A stretch of DNA of 64,000 nucleotides from Gracilibacillus dipsosauri (lineage in GTDB: Bacteria; Bacillota; Bacilli; Bacillales; Amphibacillaceae), in the NCBI RefSeq assembly GCF_003176895.1, contig NZ_QGTD01000001.1:160220-224219 (forward strand), in the 5' to 3' direction. Below, in pieces: positions 9,084-17,959 of the stretch (its first letter is position 1; each line of letters begins with the position of its first letter). The position numbers were made by a program, and so were the translations under genes. The notes under the pieces were generated by a model, which saw nothing but the letters and a program-made list of their open reading frames with translations, was not told the origin of the DNA and searched no databases.

Positions 9084-9929
9084 AACCTTTCTATGTCTTT
9101 ATTTTAAGACACAACTATAACAGTCGCTATATCAGTAAATTTTCCTATAGATAGGAAAATTAGCTTTCTAATTTTCCACGCTAGTTCCTTTGCTCCATTA
9201 TATTTTCCGTAGCGTATCACACTATACATAAAGTTATTTTGATCCTTGATTTCTAGTTTCATAAGATTTGTTCATCCCCCATCCATTGTCAAACCTAACC
9301 ATAAAACACTTTTGCAAATAATGAAACGTAGTGAGTATGTTTTCTTAAAACCGTCGATGTTGACTTGCAACTTTTGTTGCTTTGTTAAGTGAATTACATT
9401 TTTCTTCTGGTTTGTAAAAAGAGGCGTTAATGCAATTAAAAAAAGAGCAGAAGAAAAAACGATGCTTTTCTCTCCCACTCTTCTATCTTCAATATGATAA
9501 GGGTTTTGTTCATCCAAAAATCAGTTTAAATACTTTCTCTCTTAGACCAGACCATGGAAAGTTTGAAAACGAACAGTCACTATAAACAAAAGCTGTCTTT
9601 GCACTTCTTGCTTACTCACCAATTCTCATCTTCCTTTCCTCAGGTAACTATAATTTTCTTTAGTCTACAATAATGGATAGATGTTTTGTCAAAGACCATT
9701 CATTTTTATATTACATTATTATCTATCCAGTTGGAGTCGAGCTTTTACTAAAAGTTTTAAGTACCAATAATTAATGAAAAAATAGAACATACTCCCTTTT
9801 TTAGAATGTGAAACTAGAAGATTAATAAAGATAGATTTGCGCATTTTATTTAAGTCATTTTCTGAACGAAGCAAGCTCCTCGTCTACTCAAGCATACTAT
9901 TTCCACAAACGATCTAATATTGATTTGTG
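9084..9929. other. Long intergenic region with no supported gene
   Basis: About 850 bp separate the PRD regulator from the beta-glucuronidase gene. The bases around 9100-9240 probably carry the promoter of the PTS operon. One 81-codon minus-strand frame (9272-9517) has no ribosome binding site and no recognisable family, so I do not call it. I see nothing else that can be named. Confidence 0.5.
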
Positions 9930-9959
9930 AAAAAGTCCTGATAATAACGGGCTTTTTTT
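9930..9959. terminator. Hairpin downstream of beta-glucuronidase
   Basis: AAAAAGTCC (9930-9938) and GGGCTTTTT (9949-9957) form a stem with one wobble pair on the plus strand. The reverse strand also ends in T residues. It lies 11 bp past the beta-glucuronidase stop codon, so it may terminate that gene. Confidence 0.5.
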
Positions 9960-9970
9960 CTATACATCAA

Positions 9971-11650
9971 TTAATATAGAGTAGAATGGAAGATTTCTTT
10001 TACAGTATTATAAGCAAGTTTTTGTCTTCGATAAATATCTACTAATCCCTTATTATTCTGAGTTTTAGGCCTTCCATGAAACCAGCCCGGATCTACCCTG
10101 CAATCTGCATACTGCCAGATAATCACACCACTTAAATCCTCATCGGCTAAAATGGAAGATACTTGTTCCGATAAAGCATACTGCTGGTATTCTTCCGTCC
10201 ACTTATCCTGATTATTGCTCCTATGACCATAGATTGCGCCTGCTCCTATTTCACTAATCAGTAATGGTTTATCTGCTCCACCTGTACGATTAACAAAATC
10301 TTTAATATTTTTCAAAGAATCCTTTACTGGTGTATGATGATACCAGCCCGGATAGATATTAAAAGATACAATATCTACTAAATCCAGGCACAAATCTGAG
10401 CCTACATTTCCTTCAAGACTGGCAAAGGATACGGGACGACTAGAATCCAAGCGCTTAATATAGTTAAATTGCTTGGCATAGCAGGACCTTCCAAACTCTG
10501 TATTGCTCACACATTCATTAAGAATTCCCCATACATAGATACATGGATGATTGATATGGTTTTCAATCATTTCCCTAATACAATCCAAACTTTGCTTTTC
10601 AAAGTTTTTGTGTCTCATTTGCTCTTCATTCAGTCCTCTTGCATGAGACTCTTCCCATACTAGTATCCCATTTTCATCACATAGATCTAAGAAACGCTCA
10701 TCATTAGGATAATGACTAGTACGAACGCAATTTGCCCCTAATGACTTGATCAATTCGATATCATGGTACATTGCTTCAATAGGTATTGCACATCCAAATT
10801 CCGCATAGTCTTCATGACGATTTACTCCTTTGATGATAACTTTTTCCCCATTAATCAGAATATCCTTTCCGCTGACTTTTATTTCTCGAAAGCCTACTCT
10901 GTCTATTAGATCATCTACTTCTTTCTCATTGTACAATAGCTTAGCTTCCATCCTATACAATTTAGGATTTTCCAAGGTATAAGGAATTGCCGAACGAAAC
11001 TCATACGAATTCTCCATTCGTGTTTCCGTATGAGGAGGGAGTGCTTTATCATTAAAAGAAACCTCCTCATCGTTTATCTTAATTTTCAGGGTTACCATCT
11101 TTTCCTCACTGGATAGATTATTTACAAAAGCACTAATGGTCGCGTACCATTTTCCATTTTCTTTATATGGAATAAAATGAATATGTCTAATAAACATGTC
11201 ATCTATCGCTTCCATCACTACCGGACGGGTAATCCCACCGTAAGAATAATAATCATTTCTTACATGTAGAGCAGACTCCTCATGAAAAGTATTGTCCACC
11301 TTAACCTCCAGTAAATGCTCACCATAAGGAATATCTTCTAATATAACGCTAAATTCGGTATACGCATTATAATGGTAGGAAACTTCCTTCTTGTCTAAAT
11401 AAACATGTGCCGTATGGCTCACTCCTTTAAATACCAAACGGACATTACCGCCAAAAAATACTTTTTTAGAATACAGCGCTTTTCCTTTATAAGAGGAAAG
11501 CTTTGGATTACTTTCCCAACAACCTGGTACAATCATTTGGAATTTTTCCTGTTTTTCCTCCTCGGCATTCAGGGTATGAAAATCCCAGATAGGTTCAAGT
11601 GGGATTTCTTTACGTACAATGTGATTTTGAAATAATCTCGTATTCATCAT
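9971..11650 (-). CDS. uidA: Beta-glucuronidase, glycoside hydrolase family 2
   Basis: This GH2 enzyme would hydrolyse beta-D-glucuronides in the cytoplasm. The order is a jelly-roll sugar-binding domain, an immunoglobulin-like domain and a C-terminal TIM barrel. The acid/base Glu379 is in WGILNECVSN and the nucleophile Glu467 is in LLISEIGAG. GVNRHEDYAEFG and VRTSHYPND are family signatures. Near the C-terminus NNKGLVD supplies the Asn-x-Lys motif that binds the glucuronate carboxylate, which favours glucuronidase over galactosidase. The length of 559 residues is slightly short but complete. GGAGG precedes ATGATG, so either codon (11650 or 11647) may start. No signal peptide is seen. It is divergent from an AraC regulator that probably controls it; no glucuronide transporter is adjacent. 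Confidence 0.87.
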   Translation of the reverse strand: MMNTRLFQNHIVRKEIPLEPIWDFHTLNAEEEKQEKFQMIVPGCWESNPKLSSYKGKALYSKKVFFGGNVRLVFKGVSHTAHVYLDKKEVSYHYNAYTEFSVILEDIPYGEHLLEVKVDNTFHEESALHVRNDYYSYGGITRPVVMEAIDDMFIRHIHFIPYKENGKWYATISAFVNNLSSEEKMVTLKIKINDEEVSFNDKALPPHTETRMENSYEFRSAIPYTLENPKLYRMEAKLLYNEKEVDDLIDRVGFREIKVSGKDILINGEKVIIKGVNRHEDYAEFGCAIPIEAMYHDIELIKSLGANCVRTSHYPNDERFLDLCDENGILVWEESHARGLNEEQMRHKNFEKQSLDCIREMIENHINHPCIYVWGILNECVSNTEFGRSCYAKQFNYIKRLDSSRPVSFASLEGNVGSDLCLDLVDIVSFNIYPGWYHHTPVKDSLKNIKDFVNRTGGADKPLLISEIGAGAIYGHRSNNQDKWTEEYQQYALSEQVSSILADEDLSGVIIWQYADCRVDPGWFHGRPKTQNNKGLVDIYRRQKLAYNTVKEIFHSTLY

Positions 11651-11765
11651 TTTCCTCCATAAATTAAGCTATCTACAATTATAGAAACAAGAAGCTATAA
11701 ATAAAATGCAAGAAAGTTAGCACTTCATGTCAAATAGTCATATTATATATCTGTTGAAAATTGCT

Positions 11766-11775
11766 ATGATATAAT
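11766..11775 (+). promoter_or_regulatory. Extended -10 promoter of the AraC-type gene
   Basis: TGATATAAT gives a TG-n-TATAAT extended -10 (hexamer 11770-11775) about 45 bp before the AraC-type start. No good -35 is present at 17 bp, which suits an extended -10 promoter. Confidence 0.45.
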
Positions 11776-11819
11776 GAACACACATAAATATGTCTAAAAG
11801 TATGGGAATGAACTAGTCG

Positions 11820-12656
11820 ATGGATAGTTTAGATATTTTTAACGAACTTTCAGAACTCGTCACGCTTCGAATAAATTCTTGTAGTGAAGTGGAACATCCG
11901 AATAGTTGGATGGAGAGAAGACAATATAAGGATTATGACTTATGGTGCATTCAAAAAGGACAAATAGAAATTCGTATACAAGAAGAGGTATATGTTGCTT
12001 CCGAAGGGGATTTAATTCTTTTCAGTCCAAAGATAGCCTATACGGCCACTACTCTCCGTACCAGTTGCAAATTTATTTTTACACACTTTGACCTTAGCCT
12101 TGGTAATCACCTCCGAATCCTCGACAATTTTCAACTGTCAGGCATTCTGGATAGTGCGATTATTAAAGCGGAATATCATCTTTTTTTAGATACATATGAC
12201 CAATATAAACAAAATGTCCCTATGTCACAGATTCGTTTAAAAGGGTGTTTAACGATTCTAATCGCAAAGATTATGGAACTTTATGGTTGTAACCAGTATC
12301 GAGGGGAATTTATACAAGATACCACCAAGCAGAAGCTGACCAAGTATTTAGATAAACTTCAGCCCGTATTTAATTTTGCCCATGAACACCTCCACCAATC
12401 ACTATCAGTAGGCGAGCTCGCTATCGTATCAGGTATGTCGGAGAAGTATTTTATCTCTTATTTTAAGAATGCTCTTGGTATAACACCTGGGCGCTACATT
12501 TATCAATTGAAAATGAACAGGGCTCGAGAATTATTGTACAGCAAACAATATTCGATAAAGGAAATTGCAAGTATGCTTGGCTACCCAGATCCATACAGTT
12601 TTTCTAAAGCTTTTAAAAAATATTATAATGTTCCGCCTTCCAAGTTTGTCTGGTAA
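11820..12656 (+). CDS. AraC-family transcriptional regulator
   Basis: This DNA-binding regulator has 278 residues. An N-terminal cupin-like sensor domain (WCIQKGQIEIRIQEEVYVASEGDLILFSP, about 41-69) probably binds a sugar. The C-terminal double helix-turn-helix includes LSVGELAIVSGMSEKYFISYFKNALGITPGRYI and YSIKEIASMLGYPDPYSFSKAFKKYYNVPPSKF, the classical AraC signature. It is divergent from the beta-glucuronidase gene over a 169-bp spacer and most likely activates it. The ribosome binding site before ATG 11820 is weak (GGGA), so the exact start is less certain than the gene itself. Confidence 0.86.
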   Translation: MDSLDIFNELSELVTLRINSCSEVEHPNSWMERRQYKDYDLWCIQKGQIEIRIQEEVYVASEGDLILFSPKIAYTATTLRTSCKFIFTHFDLSLGNHLRILDNFQLSGILDSAIIKAEYHLFLDTYDQYKQNVPMSQIRLKGCLTILIAKIMELYGCNQYRGEFIQDTTKQKLTKYLDKLQPVFNFAHEHLHQSLSVGELAIVSGMSEKYFISYFKNALGITPGRYIYQLKMNRARELLYSKQYSIKEIASMLGYPDPYSFSKAFKKYYNVPPSKFVW

Positions 12657-12755
12657 GTTTAAAAGGTGTATGGAGGGGAGGACGCTATCCTTTTTCATAC
12701 ATAAAAGAATTAATATCGATGCTGCTCTATTAAGTTATCTTTTGGAGAGTAGTTG

Positions 12756-12784
12756 TTGACATTCTCCTTCATTTATGAGATTAT
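12756..12784 (+). promoter_or_regulatory. Promoter for the cvfB leader RNA
   Basis: A consensus -35 TTGACA (12756-12761) is followed after 17 bp by GATTAT (12779-12784) as the -10. It predicts a transcript starting near 12791, about 320 bp before the next coding region. Confidence 0.55.
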
Positions 12785-12790
12785 AGTAAG

Positions 12791-13071
12791 GTTAACAAAC
12801 TAAAGTAACAAATAAGTGTAGCTGGCATTCTACTAATATTTTTGAAGATGCTTATTCACACTGGCGCGACTAAGGGGTCGCAAGGACGTAAGAGCAGGTA
12901 GGGCTTACGTTGCTTAAGTTAGAAAATCCCAGTGGAATATTTACCGCGGTAAAGTGAAATTCTATTAATGAAATTTCCCACCCGAATTTATCGGGATATA
13001 AAAATAATCATAAATCTTATGTGTTGCTTTATCAATCAAAGGGGTACTCTTATAGTAAGAGTGCCCCTTTT
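12791..13071 (+). ncRNA. Structured leader RNA upstream of cvfB, candidate riboswitch
   Basis: About 280 bases between a good promoter and a strong terminator have no open reading frame but dense pairing potential. CACTGG near 12859 and CCAGTG near 12929 can close a multi-branch loop that contains GCGAC/GTCGC and CGTAAG/CTTACG hairpins. Next come the 14-bp palindrome TTTACCGCGGTAAA, a GAAATT/AATTTC hairpin and CCCGA/TCGGG. The terminator at 13038-13071 lies 39 bp before cvfB. I do not recognise any known riboswitch class, and it is not tmRNA, RNase P, SRP or 6S RNA by eye. It could be a leader that controls cvfB or an independent small RNA. Confidence 0.5.
13038..13071 (+). terminator. Strong terminator before cvfB
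   Basis: AAAGGGGTACTCTTA pairs with TAAGAGTGCCCCTTTT around a short loop, giving a long GC-containing stem and a T-run. Placed 39 bp before cvfB, it would either end a separate RNA or act as an attenuator. Confidence 0.8.
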
Positions 13072-13109
13072 CCAATACATATAAATAAAAGAAGAAAGAA
13101 GGTCTTAAT

Positions 13110-13958
13110 ATGGATAAGCAAATAGGTACGATCCAAACACTCGAGGTACTACGAAAAATTGAAACTGGTTATGTTTTAGAAAACGACATACTCCTTCACC
13201 ATAATGAAACGGACTCAGAATTTGAGGCTGAGCAATCTGTTGATGTTTTTCTTTACCAAGATAAAAAAGGACAAACGGTTGCAACGACACAATTACCAAC
13301 TATTCAAATTGATACGTACGGCTGGGCTGAAGTCGTTGAAGTCTTACCACACTTAGGTGTATTTGTTAACATTGGTACTTCAAAAGAAATCCTTGTATCA
13401 AAAGATGATTTGCCATTGTTCGAAAACGTATGGCCCATGATCGGTGATGAACTATATGTTTCATTAGGTAAAGATCGGAAAGGACGCCTTCTTGCGCTCC
13501 CTGCAACAGAAGGAATTCTTGAAAGAGTATTCGAATCAGCACCCGATGATCTATTGAACACAGCCATCAGTGGTCGCATCTATCGTACAGACAGAGAAGG
13601 AGCTGCATGTATAACGGACGAAGGCTATCGTGGATTTATCCATCACACTGAACGAAAAGAAGAACCACGTTTAGGCGAACGCGTGGAAGGTCGCGTCATT
13701 GAAGTGAAACATGATGGCACATTAAATGTATCGCTCAGACCTTTGAAACAACACAGTATGGATGAAGATGCTGATATGATATTGGCACGATTAGAGGAAG
13801 GCAATGGCGTTATTCCGTTTTCCGACAAAAGTGACCCTGAAGATATTCGGGGCACCTTTCATATAAGTAAAGCAGCATTCAAACGCGCTCTTGGTAAATT
13901 AATGAAAGAAAGAAAAATAGAACAACGTGATGGGAAAACTTATTTAATCACTAAGTAA
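13110..13958 (+). CDS. cvfB: CvfB-like S1 RNA-binding protein
   Basis: This 282-residue cytoplasmic RNA-binding protein belongs to the CvfB/YitL family. It contains tandem S1-like OB folds, for example VEVLPHLGVFVNIGTSKEILVSKDDLP (about 74-100) and GYRGFIHHTERKEEPRLGERVEGRVIEVKHDGTLNVSLRP (about 174-213). The C-terminal winged-helix segment is typical (IRGTFHISKAAFKRALGKLMKERKI). In Staphylococcus aureus the homologue affects virulence factor and agr expression, and it binds RNA. The start has AGAAGG upstream. It is monocistronic, between two terminators and behind a long structured leader, which suggests control by transcript elongation. Confidence 0.9.
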   Translation: MDKQIGTIQTLEVLRKIETGYVLENDILLHHNETDSEFEAEQSVDVFLYQDKKGQTVATTQLPTIQIDTYGWAEVVEVLPHLGVFVNIGTSKEILVSKDDLPLFENVWPMIGDELYVSLGKDRKGRLLALPATEGILERVFESAPDDLLNTAISGRIYRTDREGAACITDEGYRGFIHHTERKEEPRLGERVEGRVIEVKHDGTLNVSLRPLKQHSMDEDADMILARLEEGNGVIPFSDKSDPEDIRGTFHISKAAFKRALGKLMKERKIEQRDGKTYLITK

Positions 13959-14015
13959 TAGTTTCTTTTAGTGGATAGGAGCTTTTGCTTCCATTTAGAG
14001 ATAATTCAGTACCAT

Positions 14016-14046
14016 AATCGACCAATAGTAATTGGTCGATTTTTTC
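14016..14046 (+). terminator. Terminator after cvfB
   Basis: AATCGACCAAT (14016-14026) and ATTGGTCGATT (14031-14041) form an 11-bp perfect stem followed by TTTTT. Confidence 0.85.
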
Positions 14047-14221
14047 GGTTAAGTTGGGTAAATTAGAAGGTCGACTCTCTAAAAGTAAAAGGAGCTTTAG
14101 TGAAAGAAGAAGTCGATTTTTATAAATTTTTTATATAAAAAATAGGTTATGCAATTGTTATGAATGTGTTTAGCGTATAGTATAAAAACCTTGTCGAAAA
14201 TATCTATTAAACTTTATTGAA

Positions 14222-14230
14222 TGTTATAAT
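14222..14230 (+). promoter_or_regulatory. Extended -10 promoter of the toxin mRNA
   Basis: TGTTATAAT contains a consensus TATAAT (14225-14230) with the upstream TG of an extended -10. It lies 66 bp before the toxin start codon. Confidence 0.55.
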
Positions 14231-14295
14231 AGAGATAAGTGCATATGGCTTTTATGGGTGGTGGCTCATTCCCTTTAAAGAAAGGGGGTGAGCGT

Positions 14296-14379
14296 ATGAC
14301 GGTATTCGAAACCATTTTCTTGATGATCTCTTTCGCAACACTAATTGTAGCTATACTGTCATTTCATCAAAAAAAATAA
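14296..14379 (+). CDS. Holin-like type I toxin, 27 residues
   Basis: This tiny membrane peptide begins MTVFETIFLMISFATLIVA and ends in HQKK. It has one hydrophobic helix preceded by an acidic residue and followed by a basic tail. That is the pattern of the 'putative holin-like toxin' family of Bacillales and Lactobacillales, relatives of BsrG/TxpA-type toxins that insert in the membrane. AAGGGGGTGA forms a very strong ribosome binding site. The CCCTTT at about 14271-14276 can pair with AAAGGG to sequester it, as is common for type I toxins. An antisense RNA overlaps the 3' end. The translation is read directly from the sequence; toxicity is inferred. Confidence 0.8.
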   Translation: MTVFETIFLMISFATLIVAILSFHQKK

Positions 14380-14507
14380 CCATCCATAGCCTGACAAGCA
14401 TTTAGGATGGTTATTTTTCTGTCTTTTGCGAGTCGCCCCCTTAAGGGCTATGCACTAACCGTTTGGTGTACCAGCACCAGACGGTTTTTATTATTGTATG
14501 ACCTTCT
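14368..14507 (-). ncRNA. Antisense antitoxin RNA of the holin-like toxin
   Basis: A minus-strand promoter has a perfect TATAAT (plus 14514-14519) and TTAACA 16 bp upstream, with start predicted near 14507. The RNA would run to a terminator formed by GGATGGTTATT (plus 14404-14414) and AATAACCATCC (14375-14385), which on the minus strand is followed by a run of T from the AAAAAAA of the toxin 3' end. The toxin mRNA continues to its own terminator at 14457-14490, so the two RNAs overlap tail to tail by more than 100 bases. This is the standard layout of type I toxin-antitoxin pairs. Confidence 0.7.
14457..14490 (+). terminator. Terminator of the toxin mRNA
   Basis: AACCGT-TGGTG pairs with GCACCA-ACGGTT around a small loop, followed by TTTTATTATT on the plus strand. 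Confidence 0.7.
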
Positions 14508-14519
14508 ATTTATATTATA

Positions 14520-14856
14520 CCCGAATTTCGTTAATTGTTAAACAATCAATATTATTTCCTTTCTAATCTTTATAAAAAAACAGGTGCAAAGTCCTATTTA
14601 ACTGCCTTAGACAACTTTCCTATGAAGCTTGATATTTACTGAGTTTTTTACTATTGTAAAAGAGAATATTTTAATTATAGTAAGTCCATATATCTTGCCT
14701 ACTTTATATAGTAAAGTAAAAGAGAATGCTACATAGACGCCCCGACCAAAAATGATTGGTAGTCAGCAAAAAACATGCACATTATGTTCTTTATTTATCA
14801 TGTATATCCCCTCATGCTTTTCCACCATGGATTCCTCTTTTCAGATGTATACTCTT
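14520..14856. other. AT-rich spacer with no gene
   Basis: I see no coding region or clear structure here. The phrase GTAAAAGAGAAT occurs twice (about 14656 and 14715), but no function follows from that. Confidence 0.5.
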
Positions 14857-15870
14857 TTAGTTAAACGTTTGTAATACTGTGCCTCTTCCATTATCGACTT
14901 CTATTTCAGCGGACGCTCCATTTATAAAAGTAATCTGTGGTGGTACATGACCACAATCTATATCGTATAGGATAGGAATTTGGAGTTCTTCAGAAAGCTC
15001 TTTATAAACATCTTCCACTGTATAATTTGTGACAGGTGTATTAGCTGAACTCCTTCCAAACATAATACTATTACAATTATTAAACCAACCAGCCAATTTC
15101 ATTTGTATTAGAGTCCTACGTAAGTCAGTGGTCGATAACTCACAATTTTCGAGAAACCATATGACAGAGTCTCCTGCAATATAGTTATTTTTAAAATACT
15201 GTACATCCCCGTATGGTGTGCCAATTAAATGTCTTATCGTATCAATACATCCACCAAGTAATCTTCCCCGAACCTTAACTTTATGATTTGCAGTTGACTT
15301 CCAGTAAGTATTCTCTGTTAGATAGAAAATATGAGGAGTAGGTTTATCAAATTGCCATTCCTTTTGATATTTTTCTGATGAATGTTGGAGAATTGATTCG
15401 CCTTTTTTGGTGGATAAAACAGATTGCCACATTGCAGTCGTATCATCAGAATAATCCCCTCTTAGATCTACTAAATTTGTTCCATGAGCAGTAGCTATAC
15501 CTGTATTTAATGTAATAGCTAACAATAGTAAACTAATATCAGAATAGCCCAAGACCCATTTGTTCTGTATATTTCTAAAATCGATATATTCAAGTGTCTC
15601 AATAAGTAGTTCTCCACCCCATGGAGGAATAATAAGGTTAATATCTTCGTTAATCATCATATCATTAAACTCTTCTGCACGTTTTTTTGCTGATGCAGAC
15701 TTTGCCTTATCTTGAGTCCAAGGAGTTTCACCACACTTAATATGGAAACCCTTCTTTTCCATACTTTTAAACGCCGAATTAAGCAATTCATGCAATTCAC
15801 TTGGTACTCCCGATGATGGTGCAGTTACTCCTATCGTCATCCCTTTTTCTAAGAATGGATAATGGATCAT
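14857..15870 (-). CDS. S66-family serine peptidase (LD-carboxypeptidase / MccF-like)
   Basis: This 337-residue protein is of the S66 peptidase fold. The N-terminal half has the VTAPSSGVPSE start and LIIPPWGGELLIETLEY. The catalytic Ser is at about 110 in LGYSDIS. The Glu and His of the triad fit WFLENCE (about 221-227) and DCGHVPPQ (about 303-310). LD-carboxypeptidases (LdcA) trim tetrapeptides of peptidoglycan, while MccF relatives cleave peptide-nucleotide antibiotics. The separate N- and C-terminal signatures seen here resemble the MccF-like branch. GGGAGG precedes the start. It stands alone between the toxin locus and a TetR gene. A relic of its first 18 codons exists at 4152-4208. Confidence 0.85.
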   Translation of the reverse strand: MIHYPFLEKGMTIGVTAPSSGVPSELHELLNSAFKSMEKKGFHIKCGETPWTQDKAKSASAKKRAEEFNDMMINEDINLIIPPWGGELLIETLEYIDFRNIQNKWVLGYSDISLLLLAITLNTGIATAHGTNLVDLRGDYSDDTTAMWQSVLSTKKGESILQHSSEKYQKEWQFDKPTPHIFYLTENTYWKSTANHKVKVRGRLLGGCIDTIRHLIGTPYGDVQYFKNNYIAGDSVIWFLENCELSTTDLRRTLIQMKLAGWFNNCNSIMFGRSSANTPVTNYTVEDVYKELSEELQIPILYDIDCGHVPPQITFINGASAEIEVDNGRGTVLQTFN

Positions 15871-16073
15871 TTTACGCCTCCCGTTTAGTATGTAGTATAG
15901 AAAGAACCCATTTTGAAAAATGTTTGTTTAAAATAGATTCTCTTCCAACATATTTCAATTTAGTTTTTATAAAAAAGTGTGATTATTTTCTAACTTTGTT
16001 GTTCCATAATCGATTGTTGAACTGCCTTCCTCCTTCATGCTTAATCTTCTTCACCAAAACAATATTGTTTAAG

Positions 16074-16646
16074 TTATTTACAACCATTCCGTTCAAATAA
16101 TGTCCATATTTGCTCTGCCATCCATTGAGGAGGCTGCGGCATGTGATTCAGTATCCAGTTCTCCACAGTTCCGACAAATGCTGTGGTCATAAATTGTACA
16201 ATAAATTCCTTATCTACGTTCTGATTGATGCCCTGCATATGCATTTTCTTCTGCATACCAGACGAAAGCAATGCCATCATCCGTTCCCGAAATGTGGAAG
16301 TTTTTTTATTGGATAACATGGAAGAGAAGAATGCGAAATTTTCCTCAACATAAATAAACAAGGACTTGAGCGCCTCAATTGCCTCAGTCTGCTCCAGTTT
16401 TTCCTCTGTAAACTTGGTAAAGGTACAAGAGTGAATCATTCTGTTCAAATGATCATCGATACTATGATCTAACAAATCATACTTATCCATATAATGAAGA
16501 TAAAAAGTCCCGCGATTGACATTAGCACGTTCGGAAATGTCATTAATGGTAATTCGATCAAAATCTTTTTCCGTAAGCAATTCCAAAAATGCTTCATTAA
16601 TAGCTTTTTTCGTCCTAAGAATTCGTCTATCTGTTTTGGTTTCCAT
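16074..16646 (-). CDS. TetR-family transcriptional regulator
   Basis: This DNA-binding repressor has 190 residues. The N-terminal TetR helix-turn-helix reads AINEAFLELLTEKDFDRITINDISERANVNRGTFYLHYMDKYDLL (about 15-59), including the typical GTFYLHYxDK. The C-terminal ligand domain is of the TetR_C_7 type seen in Bacillus YxbF-like regulators. It is divergent from an SDR gene 188 bp away, so it probably represses that gene and itself. The spacer has CAACAGT (16761-16767) and ACTGTTG (16793-16799) as a possible widely spaced inverted repeat. Confidence 0.87.
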   Translation of the reverse strand: METKTDRRILRTKKAINEAFLELLTEKDFDRITINDISERANVNRGTFYLHYMDKYDLLDHSIDDHLNRMIHSCTFTKFTEEKLEQTEAIEALKSLFIYVEENFAFFSSMLSNKKTSTFRERMMALLSSGMQKKMHMQGINQNVDKEFIVQFMTTAFVGTVENWILNHMPQPPQWMAEQIWTLFERNGCK

Positions 16647-16834
16647 TTGTTATTGTCTCCTTTCGTTAATCAACAATATTCATCCGTTTGTTGTATATAG
16701 TACAAAAGCACGTATATTAGCGATTGAATTTATCCCTATTCTCTTTATAATAATACTCAACAACAGTCTGATAATCAACATTTGTTCAAATAACTGTTGA
16801 AAGGTACAAAAAATTTATATAAGGAGCGATAGAT

Positions 16835-17545
16835 ATGGAAAACATACAATCTAAGGTCGTTATTATTACAGGGGCATCCAGTGGAATTGGAGAAGCCACT
16901 GCCAAGTTCTTAGCTCATCATGGAGCAAGTCTGGTGTTGGCAGCAAGAAGAGAGGCTCGATTGAGAACCATAGTAGACAACATTCTCCAAGAGGGTGGTA
17001 ACGCAGTTTATATGCAGACAGATGTAACTAATGCTGAAGACATGCAAAGATTGGCACAGTTTACACTAGAAAATTTTGGACATATTGATGTTCTTATCAA
17101 TAATGCGGGTGTTCAGTTGAATTCTCATTTACATGAACTGAAAATGAACGAATGGATGCAAACTATTGATGTAAATATCAAGGGAGTTCTTAACGGCATT
17201 GCTGCAGTATTACCCACAATGAGGAATCAAAAATCAGGACATATTATCAACATATCTTCAGTGATGGGACATAGGATTATCCCGACAACTGCTGTATACA
17301 GCGCAAGCAAGTCTGCTGTCCGCGCAATCTCGGAAGGGCTGCGTCAGGAAGAATCAACGGATTCTGGGATTCGGTCCACCATCATCTCACCGGGATTGAC
17401 GGCGACTGGTGTGTTAGAGGAGTATTCAGACTATCCAAGTCTTTCCCCATCCGCTGTCTCACAGGCTATTGCATATGCAATCAATCAGCCTGATGATGCC
17501 AACGTAAACGAGATTGTCATCAGACCTACGTTGCAATCAATATAA
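16835..17545 (+). CDS. Short-chain dehydrogenase (SDR)
   Basis: This NAD(P)-dependent oxidoreductase has 236 residues and the classical SDR motifs: TGASSGIG (12-19), NNAG (VLINNAGVQ), the Ser in ISSVMG, and Tyr/Lys in YSASK, followed by [18 protein letters not shown] gives the start. It resembles YdfG/YdaD-type SDRs that sit next to TetR regulators, which suggests an inducible detoxification role. The substrate is unknown. Confidence 0.86.
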   Translation: MENIQSKVVIITGASSGIGEATAKFLAHHGASLVLAARREARLRTIVDNILQEGGNAVYMQTDVTNAEDMQRLAQFTLENFGHIDVLINNAGVQLNSHLHELKMNEWMQTIDVNIKGVLNGIAAVLPTMRNQKSGHIINISSVMGHRIIPTTAVYSASKSAVRAISEGLRQEESTDSGIRSTIISPGLTATGVLEEYSDYPSLSPSAVSQAIAYAINQPDDANVNEIVIRPTLQSI

Positions 17546-17759
17546 AACTTTCTGTCTACGTTATAGAAAGATTAATGCCTTTTTGGTGTGTAAAGTTAAC
17601 AAAGGCCGATGCTAAGTAAAAACAAAGAAAGCAAAAGAAACAGGCAAGTAGAAATTGAGGAAAGAATGAAAGGATGGTTTGGAATAATACCAGCTCATTC
17701 TAACATTCAAATAAAGTTTGATTAAAAATACCTAACAAACCTATACTTTACGATAAGTG

Positions 17760-17804
17760 AAAAGAATCCATTTAGGAAAAATAATGATCAAAATGGATTC
17801 TTTT
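17760..17804 (+). terminator. Terminator downstream of the SDR gene
   Basis: AAAAGAATCCATTT pairs with AAATGGATTCTTTT across a 16-base loop, followed by TTCC. It lies about 215 bp after the SDR stop codon. Confidence 0.65.
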
Positions 17805-17959
17805 CCTGTAGTTTTGCACTAGCGGCATACCATAATCACTTGTTTTGTCAGTATCCCTCCTGAAATAAATATATAATTTTACCCAATGAAGAAGGCCACT
17901 TTTCTTTAAGGTTTTTTTTTCGAAAATTAGTGTAGAATAGATCACTGAGTATTCAACAG

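Noticed and set aside
9272..9517. 81-codon minus-strand open frame between the PRD regulator and beta-glucuronidase gene
   Set aside because: No ribosome binding site, no recognised family and odd composition; likely chance.
12791..13071. T-box leader, from the TTTACCGCGG near 12941
   Set aside because: The AGGGTGGNACCGCG T-box sequence is not present and no aminoacyl-tRNA gene follows.
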